DNA from: Oscillospiraceae bacterium
GTDB taxonomy: Bacteria; Bacillota; Clostridia; WRCU01
DNA: 15,987 nucleotides
Assembly: GCA_009783805.1 (NCBI GenBank)
Contig: WRCU01000006.1
Span: forward strand, 1-15,987
Direction: 5' to 3'
In this document: one piece after another, positions 1 to 6,056 of the stretch
Layout: each line of letters starts with the position of its first letter
Position numbering within the stretch: position 1 is the first letter of the stretch
The notes under the pieces: generated by a model
The model's input: the letters and a program-made list of their open reading frames with translations, nothing else
What the model was told of the DNA's origin: nothing
Database searches by the model: none
Made by a program: the position numbers and the translations under genes

Positions 1-112
1 CCTAAGGATAAGGTCCTAAGGATAAGGTCCTAAGGATAAAGTCCTAAGGATAAAGTCCTAAGGATAAGGTCCTAATGCCTAGGTCCTAATGCCAAAGACC
101 TAAGGTTGTAAT
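1..112. repeat. 14-bp tandem repeat (minisatellite-like) upstream of the sulfatase gene
   Basis: Head-to-tail copies of CCTAAGGATAAGGT begin at 1, 15, 29, 43 and 57. The copies at 29 and 43 read AAAGT at the end instead of AAGGT. Two diverged copies start at 71 (CCTAATGCCTAGGT) and 85 (CCTAATGCCAAAGA), and a partial copy (CCTAAGG) starts at 99. The array is cut by the left edge of the window, so its true length is unknown. Copies are clean on the left and degenerate toward the gene. There are no unique spacers, so this is not CRISPR. Each unit holds the near-palindrome CCTAAGG. The array lies directly upstream of the sulfatase ribosome binding site, so it could be a cluster of regulator sites or a neutral slippage product. 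Confidence 0.9.
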
Positions 113-117
113 TTATT

Positions 118-130
118 GGAGGGGCATATG
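118..130 (+). promoter_or_regulatory. Ribosome binding site and start of the sulfatase gene
   Basis: GGAGGGG at 118-124 precedes ATG 128 by a few bases. This excludes the in-frame TTG at 116, which would lie inside the ribosome binding site. Confidence 0.8.
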
Positions 131-1678
131 GGTGATGCAGGCGGCAGGCCGAACATAATACTGATCATCACGGACCAGCAGCGGTACGACACGATAGGCG
201 CGCTGGGCTACCCATGGATGATCACCCCGAACCTCGACCGCCTGGCGGCCGGCGGAGCCGTGCTGACCGACTGCTTCTGCGCGGCGCCCTCATGCGTCCC
301 GTCCAGGTACAGCCTCTTCAACGGCCTATACCCGAGCAGGGGTAGGGTGTACAACAACGGCTGCGCCTGGGGCGACTCGTGGGTCAGCCTGCTGCGCGGG
401 GCGGGGTACGTCACGGCGAACGTCGGCAAGATGCACACCGTGCCCTACGCCGCCGAGTGCGGGTTCGACCATAGGCTCATCGTGGAAAATAAGGACAGGC
501 CCGACCTGAGGGCGCACTCGCGCTTCTTCGACGAGTGGGACAGGCACCTGTACAACCTCGGCGCCGACAAGCCCAGCAGGTGGTCTTATAAGGACGGGTA
601 CGGGGGCTACGCCGACGCGCTCGGGGCCTACGAGTGGCCCATGGACGGACGGCTCCACCCCGACGAGTTCACGGGGGACCTGGCGCTGTGGTTCATCGAG
701 CGCATCTACGGCGACGCCGGGCTCGGGGGCAGGGGCGGCGGCGCGGACGGGGACCTTTCGGCGCGGGGGCTGGACAGGCCCCTGTTCCTGGAGATAGGGT
801 TCCCGGGGCCGCACCCGCCGTACGACCCGCCGCAAGGTTACATAGACATGTACGGCGGGACCGCTTTTTCGGCGCCGGAGGTGACCGAGGCCGAAAAGGC
901 GGGGCAGCCCCCGCCGCAGCAGGCGTACAGGCGGGAGATGCTGGCGGGGAACCACGACGCCATCGGGTGGAAGGAGAGCCCGACCGCCGGGGAGCTCGAG
1001 AGGCTGCGCAGATACTACGCGGCGAACGTCACGCTCATAGACCATAAGGTGGGCCAGATCCTGGCGGCCCTCGGGGGGAAGGGCCTGCTCGACGACGCCG
1101 TCGTCATATTCACGTCAGACCACGGCGACTGCCTCGGCGACCACGGCCACATACAGAAGTGGACGATGTACGATGAGATACTGCGCGTGCCGACGATAGT
1201 CAATGCGAAAGGACGGATAAAGGCGGGGACGGTCCATTCCGGCCTGGCGCAGCAGATGGACGTGGCCGACTACATAATGAGGGCCGCGGGTGTTGCGATC
1301 CCGGAGGTATGGGACGCCGAGGATCTGGGGCTGGCCTACGAGAGGGTGGGCACGGATGGGGAAGCCTGCGTGGGCGGGGCGGGCGGGTGCGCGCCGGATG
1401 GGGTCGGGACCGGGGACGGCCGAACCGGCGGGGGACGCCGGTTCGTAGTGGCCGAGCACAGCCGCGACAACGTCTGGCACGGCGCGGACTTCATGGAGAT
1501 GGTTCGCACGAGGGGGGCCAAGCTCGTGCGCTACCCGGGCGAAGCCTACGGGGAGCTGTACGACTTGGCGGCCGACCCCGGCGAGAGGGTGAACAGGTGG
1601 GCCGACCCCGCCTACGCGGCGCTTAGGTCGGAGTTGACCGAAACCTTGCTGGACTTCAGGACGGGGCAGGTACGGTGA
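128..1678 (+). CDS. Cys-type sulfatase (arylsulfatase A-like, alkaline phosphatase superfamily)
   Basis: Predicted to hydrolyse sulfate esters, probably on a glycan or other small substrate; the substrate cannot be read from the sequence. The 516-aa product is of usual family length. The N-terminal metal site reads TDQQ (T15-Q18). The sulfatase signature is C56-V-P-S-R60 followed by YSLFNG, where C56 would be converted to formylglycine. The Cys type suits anaerobic maturation by anSME as well as FGE; no maturase is in the window. K101 and H103 (GKMH) and SDHGD (D331/H332) followed by GDHGH match the family's active-site and calcium positions. No signal peptide is visible, so it may act in the cytoplasm. 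ATG 128 is chosen because GGAGGGG at 118-124 sits just upstream; an in-frame TTG at 116 overlaps that site. Two Gly-rich inserts (about residues 197-213 and 408-437) look like lineage-specific loops. Confidence 0.92.
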   Translation: MGDAGGRPNIILIITDQQRYDTIGALGYPWMITPNLDRLAAGGAVLTDCFCAAPSCVPSRYSLFNGLYPSRGRVYNNGCAWGDSWVSLLRGAGYVTANVGKMHTVPYAAECGFDHRLIVENKDRPDLRAHSRFFDEWDRHLYNLGADKPSRWSYKDGYGGYADALGAYEWPMDGRLHPDEFTGDLALWFIERIYGDAGLGGRGGGADGDLSARGLDRPLFLEIGFPGPHPPYDPPQGYIDMYGGTAFSAPEVTEAEKAGQPPPQQAYRREMLAGNHDAIGWKESPTAGELERLRRYYAANVTLIDHKVGQILAALGGKGLLDDAVVIFTSDHGDCLGDHGHIQKWTMYDEILRVPTIVNAKGRIKAGTVHSGLAQQMDVADYIMRAAGVAIPEVWDAEDLGLAYERVGTDGEACVGGAGGCAPDGVGTGDGRTGGGRRFVVAEHSRDNVWHGADFMEMVRTRGAKLVRYPGEAYGELYDLAADPGERVNRWADPAYAALRSELTETLLDFRTGQVR

Positions 1679-1864
1679 TGGGTTATATTATCGTCAGCTT
1701 CATATGGGGCATAACCGACGATTGCCTCCGTGATGTGTATGTGCGAGGCAAGTACCGATAAACAATTAATAAATTCACCATATATGTTAATAATATGAAA
1801 TAATGCTTGTTTATAATCAACCGATATATTTATTAGCAAGTAAAAAAACGGGAGGTATAAACAC
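1679..1864. other. Intergenic transition from GC-rich to AT-rich DNA
   Basis: No gene is seen here. GC-rich composition ends just after the sulfatase stop and strongly AT-rich DNA starts near 1752. The inverted repeat TTGCCTC (1722-1728) / GAGGCAA (1745-1751), with a 16-nt loop, could fold but has no T-run, so it is a weak terminator candidate for the sulfatase gene. TATAAT at 1812-1817 is a possible -10 box for the small gene downstream; no convincing -35 is seen and the region is so AT-rich that chance matches are likely. Confidence 0.5.
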
Positions 1865-1897
1865 ATGAGGACGAATTATCCATGTTATTGGCTGTAA
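1865..1897 (+). other. Ten-codon ORF at the best ribosome binding site; leader peptide or frameshift scar
   Basis: GGGAGGT (1850-1856) stands 8 nt before ATG 1865, the best initiation site in the area. That frame encodes only MRTNYPCYWL and stops at 1895-1897. The longer gene begins at ATG 1882 in another frame, inside this mini-ORF. It could be a short upstream leader coupled to the next gene. Alternatively, the true start of the next gene was here and a one-base indel separated it from its body. The Arg in this peptide would supply the basic N-region that the downstream signal peptide lacks, which favours the indel reading slightly. Confidence 0.45.
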
Positions 1898-2208
1898 CGA
1901 TGTTTTTCATGATGATGACGGTGCCGATTTTCGTAAACCCAATGGAAGAAGAGGAGGAAGCGGTAACATTTTATTGTAATAGTGGTGGAACAGCAATATT
2001 AAAATGTACAGGAGTGTATGTGTCATCGTATAGTAAAAATTGCTCGAAAAATTTTGGGTCATGTACTGTTACTGTTGCTGAGTATAGTCATGGTGGAATA
2101 TGTACAGGTTTACCACCTATGCATTCGCATAGTGGTAAACATGATCATACTGAATATCATACAAATCCTAATTGCTATCCAACGCAAGGAGTATGCATAT
2201 ATTATTAA
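1882..2208 (+). CDS. Small Cys/His-rich, probably exported protein of unknown function
   Basis: I do not recognise a named family. The 108-aa product starts with a hydrophobic, Met-rich stretch (residues 1-19) that looks like a signal peptide without a basic N-region. An acidic run of five Glu (22-26) follows, then a compact domain with seven Cys (32, 42, 54, 61, 74, 98, 105). A His cluster HSHSGKHDHTEYH (81-93) suggests metal binding, or disulfides after export. The C-terminal pattern of His pairs and Tyr between Cys is loosely like short Cys/His repeat proteins seen in Clostridia; this is an impression only. ATG 1882 is the first start in frame (an in-frame stop lies at 1858-1860); GAGGA at 1867-1871 is a possible ribosome binding site with about 10-nt spacing. 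Composition is strongly AT-rich, unlike the sulfatase gene. A strong terminator follows. Confidence 0.65.
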   Translation: MLLAVTMFFMMMTVPIFVNPMEEEEEAVTFYCNSGGTAILKCTGVYVSSYSKNCSKNFGSCTVTVAEYSHGGICTGLPPMHSHSGKHDHTEYHTNPNCYPTQGVCIYY

Positions 2209-2237
2209 ATTATTACGAATTATATTTATATAATGAT

Positions 2238-2267
2238 AAAAGGCCATATATTTTTATATGGCCTTTT
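2238..2267 (+). terminator. Intrinsic terminator, 13-bp perfect stem
   Basis: The left arm AAAAGGCCATATA (2238-2250), loop TTTT (2251-2254) and right arm TATATGGCCTTTT (2255-2267) pair perfectly and end in a T-run. It lies 29 bp after the stop of the small Cys/His-rich gene and 40 bp before the lipoprotein start. The A-run on the left arm would let it work on either strand. Its position shows that the in-frame ATG at 2233 is not the lipoprotein start, because the hairpin would then lie inside the coding region. Confidence 0.88.
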
Positions 2268-2307
2268 ATATATGAGTAAAATAATTACATTTAATCAGAG
2301 GATAATT

Positions 2308-3741
2308 ATGTTAATAAAGAATGTATTAGTTATTTTTAGTATATTTTTGTTGATAGGATGTAATAATCAAAATCATAATATAGTTAATAATGAGTTAGAT
2401 ATTATGATTAATAATGTTGATAATATAAATACACATTTATATTTATATGATATAAATTATATAAATAACCAAAATGAAATACTAAATAAATTTAACTATA
2501 ATAAAAAGGCATCTAAAGAATTATGGGATGAATTTTCGAACACATCGAAAATAAACATACATGAAATAAAAAACGATGATATAGTAAAAACATGGATTTA
2601 TTTACACGATAAACATTTAACATTAATTGATAAATATAGCCAAATTTTAGCTGGTATCGCTCCTGATGTAGTATACATAACTAAATGGGAAATAGAATTT
2701 TTAGCGAAAAATAAATTATTATATTCATGCTCGAAATATTCGAATATCATTAATGATTGGATCGATATATTATATATTAATAATGAAATATATGGTTTTA
2801 TGGAACCTACCCATATGTATTCGGTTTTATGGTATGATAAAAACATAATTAATTTATATGGTTTAATAGATCCCATTGAATTATACATAAATAATAATTG
2901 GAATTGGGATACGTTTTTAACTTTATTATTAACAATTCAAAATAATAATATAAATAAAAATTATGACCCTATGTGGGGAGGATTTTGGCATGAATCAGCA
3001 TTTATGGCTGGAAATGGAGTAGAATTTATAAGCATTGATATGGATGGTAGATTTATTTATTCTACAGACTATAAATATATGAATGTATATAATTTTCTTA
3101 ATGATTTAACATATAAATACAATGTTTTATTAGGTTTATATGATGGGAATTCATTAATATGGGATATAATAAATGAAACAGATAAAGTATTTTATTTTAC
3201 AGATAAAATATTTAACGATGAAATAATTAACATAAATAATTTCATTAATAAAAATGTATTTATGATTGAAGGTATGTTTTTTAATTATTTATCTAATCAA
3301 AATAATGAAAAAATATATAATGCAGGAATTGACATTTCGTTTATTTGCGCTCCAGAAGGACCTGATGTTAAAAATTCACGAACAGGTAATGGTTGGAAAA
3401 ATGTAGGATATCAACAATATTGCTATGCTATAACATCGAGTTGCGAATATCCAGATTCTGCTGCAGCTTATATTGGATGGATTTTATCTGATAAAGAAGA
3501 TTTTAATCGACGCAAAAATATGTACATAGATTTACTATATAAAGGATCTGAAAAATTATATACTTTAGGAATTGAATGGGGAAGACAAGGTGATTATATT
3601 AATTTAATGTGGTGTTTCAATAATAATTTATCATTATTTTTTCATAATAATAAAAAAAATTTACACGATGATATAGCTATTAATGAAGGTCAAACGATAT
3701 TGGATATATATGTAAATGCTTTTATCCATAACGCCGATTGA
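2308..3741 (+). CDS. Extracellular solute-binding lipoprotein, family 1-like (carbohydrate ABC importer)
   Basis: Predicted membrane-anchored binding component of an ABC importer, most likely for a sugar or oligosaccharide. The 477-aa product has a lipoprotein signal peptide: hydrophobic residues 5-17 and lipobox LLIG-C18. The mature part has the family layout: APDVV (118-122) before a segment naming an unstructured exit region, then VLWYDKNI (173-180), Y184-G-L-I-D-P and NWNWDTF (197-203), which match the usual 'YNK...GL..P.TWDEF' motif. ATG 2308 is chosen because AGAGG (2297-2301) sits 6 nt upstream and the signal peptide then begins normally; the open frame back to 2233 would place a terminator in the gene. 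The gene is extremely AT-rich and Asn/Ile/Tyr-rich. No permease or ATPase partner is in the window, so it is an orphan here and probably horizontally acquired. Confidence 0.85.
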   Translation: MLIKNVLVIFSIFLLIGCNNQNHNIVNNELDIMINNVDNINTHLYLYDINYINNQNEILNKFNYNKKASKELWDEFSNTSKINIHEIKNDDIVKTWIYLHDKHLTLIDKYSQILAGIAPDVVYITKWEIEFLAKNKLLYSCSKYSNIINDWIDILYINNEIYGFMEPTHMYSVLWYDKNIINLYGLIDPIELYINNNWNWDTFLTLLLTIQNNNINKNYDPMWGGFWHESAFMAGNGVEFISIDMDGRFIYSTDYKYMNVYNFLNDLTYKYNVLLGLYDGNSLIWDIINETDKVFYFTDKIFNDEIININNFINKNVFMIEGMFFNYLSNQNNEKIYNAGIDISFICAPEGPDVKNSRTGNGWKNVGYQQYCYAITSSCEYPDSAAAYIGWILSDKEDFNRRKNMYIDLLYKGSEKLYTLGIEWGRQGDYINLMWCFNNNLSLFFHNNKKNLHDDIAINEGQTILDIYVNAFIHNAD

Positions 3742-3748
3742 GGATAAC

Positions 3749-3790
3749 TTGGATCAAAGTATATAGGCGATGTGATAATATATCCTATAG
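3749..3790 (+). promoter_or_regulatory. Candidate promoter and dyad upstream of galE
   Basis: TGTGATAAT at 3771-3779 fits an extended -10 (TG, one base, then GATAAT). TTGGAT (3749-3754) is a poor -35 at 19-nt spacing. The 6-bp inverted repeat TATAGG (3762-3767) / CCTATA (3784-3789) flanks the -10 and could be an operator. Predicted transcription would start near 3786, just before the galE ribosome binding site. Confidence 0.35.
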
Positions 3791-3800
3791 CTTGAACATA

Positions 3801-3820
3801 GAGGGGAGGGGTTCCCGATA
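3801..3820 (+). promoter_or_regulatory. Ribosome binding site selecting an ATA start codon
   Basis: GAGGGGAGGGG at 3801-3811 is followed 6 nt later by ATA (3818-3820). No ATG, GTG or TTG exists in frame between the upstream stop (TAG 3788-3790) and GTG 3866, which lies inside the nucleotide-binding fold. Confidence 0.7.
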
Positions 3821-4834
3821 AACGTACTGGTCACGGGCGGGGCGGGGTACATCGGCAGCACCATAGTGAGCGCGCTGGCCGACGCCGGGCATACGCCGGT
3901 CATAATCGACAATCTGGTGAAAGGGCGGTCCGAGTTCGCGGAGGGGCATATATTTTACCGCGGCGATTTCGGCGACCGGGCACTGCTGGACAGGGTCTTC
4001 GCCGAGCGGGGGCCGATCGGCTGCGCCATACACTGCGCGGCGCTCATCGTGGTTCCGGAGTCGGTCACGATGCCGTACGAATACTACAAGGTGAACGTGG
4101 GCAAGTCGATCGAATTTTACATGGCTATGGACGAATTGGGCTGCCATAGGATCGTCTTTTCGTCCTCGGCCTCCCTATACGACGATGTGGAGGGTTTCAG
4201 GGTGGACGAAGATTCGCCTCTGAGGGCGAGGAGCCCCTACGCCCGATCGAAGCTGATGATGGAGATGATACTCCAGGACATGTGCGCGGCATACGGCATC
4301 AAGGCCATATCGCTGCGGTACTTCAACCCCATCGGCGCGGATCCGAAGCTGCGCACGGGGAACCAGAACAGGGTATCCTCTCTGGTCGTCGGGAAGCTCA
4401 TAGCGGCCGCCACCGGCGCCGAGGACAGGTTTTACCTGACCGGAACCGAATGGCCGACGAAAGACGGGACTGCCATACGCGACTATTTCCATATTTGGGA
4501 CTTGGCCCAGGCACACGTCTGCGCGGTCGAGCGCTTCGATTCGGCCCTGGCGAGCCCGAAGGCCAAGGACGGCTATCTGGTGATCAACGTGGGGATGGGC
4601 AGGGACGTCACGGTCCGCGAGATAGTCGAAGCGTTCAAGATGGTCCACGGAAAGCCTTTCGCCATCGAGGAGACGGGGCCGAGGCCGGGTGACGTGGCGG
4701 GCGCGTACGCCTCCATAGACCGCGCCAGGGAGCTCCTGGGCTGGGAGCCGAGGCTCACCGTCGAGGACGGCATCAGGGACGCCCTCAGGTGGGAGGAGAA
4801 GAGGGCCAGGGAACTCAACTATCCGGACGCCTGA
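3818..4834 (+). CDS. galE: UDP-glucose 4-epimerase (GalE-type extended SDR), apparent ATA start
   Basis: Interconverts UDP-glucose and UDP-galactose (or the N-acetyl forms) with tightly bound NAD, in the cytoplasm; it links galactose use to UDP-sugar pools. The Rossmann motif TGGAGYIGS covers residues 6-14, followed by the acidic NAD-ribose position in IIDNL. FSSSASLY (about 114-121) and Y141-A-R-S-K145 supply the catalytic Ser, Tyr and Lys; RYFNPIGA follows at about 167. At 338 aa it matches usual GalE length only if translation starts at ATA 3818; GTG 3866 would delete the whole Gly-rich loop. The strong ribosome binding site fits ATA exactly. Either ATA is used as a rare start or an ATG has been mutated or misread. 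Composition returns to GC-rich here, and the gene probably has its own promoter. Confidence 0.92.
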   Translation: MNVLVTGGAGYIGSTIVSALADAGHTPVIIDNLVKGRSEFAEGHIFYRGDFGDRALLDRVFAERGPIGCAIHCAALIVVPESVTMPYEYYKVNVGKSIEFYMAMDELGCHRIVFSSSASLYDDVEGFRVDEDSPLRARSPYARSKLMMEMILQDMCAAYGIKAISLRYFNPIGADPKLRTGNQNRVSSLVVGKLIAAATGAEDRFYLTGTEWPTKDGTAIRDYFHIWDLAQAHVCAVERFDSALASPKAKDGYLVINVGMGRDVTVREIVEAFKMVHGKPFAIEETGPRPGDVAGAYASIDRARELLGWEPRLTVEDGIRDALRWEEKRARELNYPDA

Positions 4835-5147
4835 CGGCGTATGGGTCGGTCAGCCTAGCAGGTCCGGCATTGAATAAATGTGCGGCTTCTTGAAACCGGC
4901 GATGTAGACTCTAGGATTCCAACGTTATGTCAAAAAAACATTCATTTTCTATTATATCATCACTTTCCGTACAAATGTCGAGTAATGTACGATTATAGGT
5001 CGTAATAACTTTAATTTTCTATATTTTATATGGTCGATTAACTAATAAATCGTACACTACTGACATTATTAACGGCGAACCGGATGTCTATAAAAATTAA
5101 CGTTATTTTCGGGTCGGCAATCCTATTAAACCCGAACTGGTGTATGT
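4835..5147. other. Convergent intergenic region with AT-rich patch and long inverted repeat
   Basis: galE ends on the left and the minus-strand kinase gene ends on the right, so the region needs no promoter. Bases 4921-5106 are AT-rich. An imperfect inverted repeat lies at 4974-4994 and 5048-5067: arms AATGTC(G)AGTA(A/G)TGTACGATT, one bulge and one mismatch, with about 53 nt between. AACGTTAT occurs at both 4921-4928 and 5099-5106, framing the AT-rich patch. TTCGGGT (5108-5114) / ACCCGAA (5130-5136) could form a 7-bp stem near the kinase stop. Possible roles are a bidirectional terminator, a small structured RNA, or the remnant of a non-autonomous mobile element. No convincing gene is seen. 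Confidence 0.6.
4974..5067. repeat. Imperfect inverted repeat, about 20-bp arms
   Basis: The left arm (4974-4994) contains AATGTCGAGTAATGTACGAT. The reverse complement of the right arm (5048-5067) reads AATGTCAGTAGTGTACGATT. They agree apart from one bulged G and one A/G difference. The loop is AT-rich and about 53 nt long. Confidence 0.75.
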
Positions 5148-6056
5148 TTAATTTAACAGGTCCAGCTTAAGCGCGCCGAACACTTTCAAGAAGCGCTCGG
5201 TCATCGCCCCGTCGTCCTTGACGACGTTCAGGAAGAGGTCGAGGACCAGGGCGGCCCGCTCCATTTGATAGTACTTGAAGAACGGCGCGCTCATATCGGG
5301 AACCCAGCCATAGGCTTCCGCGTAGCCTTCCAAGAATTCCGGACTGAGGTTGCCGTTCATGCCCAGGACGGCCAGCTCGAACAGGGGGTCCCCGAACTCG
5401 CTGTTCTCAGCGTCCAGCAGGTACAGCTCGCCGCCGCCATAGATCATGTTCACGTAGCGTATGTCCAAGTGGATAAACGATAAGCTTTGCTCCGCGCTTA
5501 GCAGCGATGCGTCGTCGACGATCCTGCCGGCCTCCCCCTCCGTGATCTGGCCGACGCCTACGAGCGGCTTGAGCCTCTCGGCCAGCCTCCTTGCGAAGAA
5601 CCCGCCCCATTCGCCGCGCTCTTTTATGTAGGGGTGGTCCGGGGCGACCGCCATGCCGTTCACGCCGCCGGCTATCATGCCGATCCTGCGGCGGACGCGC
5701 GCCATCTCGCCATCGCCCAAGGCCTCGTAGCACTTATTAAGCGGGATCCCCTCCATATATTCGGAAACTTGGAATGGGGCCCTATATAAGCTTCGCGTGC
5801 CGTCGACGACGTAGACCTCCGGGCACGTGCGGCCCAAGCGCCTGTTGACGCTCCCGTAGAAGAAGCGCTCCCTCTCGAAGACGCCCGTGACGTCTATCAT
5901 CCTGCCGCCGCCCGTACGGAAGTCCTCCCGGGCGCGGAAGACCACCTTTTGGCCGTCTTCCAGCTCCAGGAGCCACACGTCGAACACGTAGCCGCCGGTG
6001 AGCCTGCTGCGGCTGGCTATCCTTTTTCCGAAATGCCGGCGTATCGCCTCGTCCAC
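5148..6056 (-). CDS. APH-fold small-molecule kinase (aminoglycoside phosphotransferase family)
   Basis: Predicted cytoplasmic kinase of the APH / choline kinase / homoserine kinase superfamily. Residues about 18-40 form the nucleotide-binding lobe (LTGGYVFDVWLLE) with VVFRAR in place of the usual Lys strand, and a helix-C Glu in FERER (60-64). The catalytic loop reads H196-L-D198-IRYVN203, the HxDxxxxN motif, and the metal motif is LLD215-AENSEFGDP. At 302 aa it is typical for the family. The GTG start at 6056 shares one base with the TAG stop of the GNAT gene (TAGTG), so the two are probably translationally coupled. Being the last gene of an alpha-galactosidase operon next to galE suggests a sugar or sugar-derivative substrate, as in NahK-type anomeric kinases, rather than antibiotic resistance; this is inference from context. 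Confidence 0.85.
   Translation of the reverse strand: MDEAIRRHFGKRIASRSRLTGGYVFDVWLLELEDGQKVVFRAREDFRTGGGRMIDVTGVFERERFFYGSVNRRLGRTCPEVYVVDGTRSLYRAPFQVSEYMEGIPLNKCYEALGDGEMARVRRRIGMIAGGVNGMAVAPDHPYIKERGEWGGFFARRLAERLKPLVGVGQITEGEAGRIVDDASLLSAEQSLSFIHLDIRYVNMIYGGGELYLLDAENSEFGDPLFELAVLGMNGNLSPEFLEGYAEAYGWVPDMSAPFFKYYQMERAALVLDLFLNVVKDDGAMTERFLKVFGALKLDLLN

Noticed and set aside
1..112. CRISPR-like array
   Set aside because: Units are only 14 bp, directly abutting, with no spacers and no cas genes nearby.
2233..2307. Upstream extension of the solute-binding lipoprotein to ATG 2233
   Set aside because: The terminator hairpin would lie inside the coding region and the signal peptide would be internal. 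ATG 2308 has a good ribosome binding site.
4927..4998. 23-codon ORF (MSKKHSFSII...) in the convergent gap
   Set aside because: Short, with a poor ribosome binding site, and it runs into the left arm of the inverted repeat; nothing supports translation.
5148..6056. Aminoglycoside resistance gene
   Set aside because: The APH fold is shared by many kinases; operon context with a glycosidase and an acetyltransferase, and the lack of resistance-specific motifs, argue against a firm resistance call.
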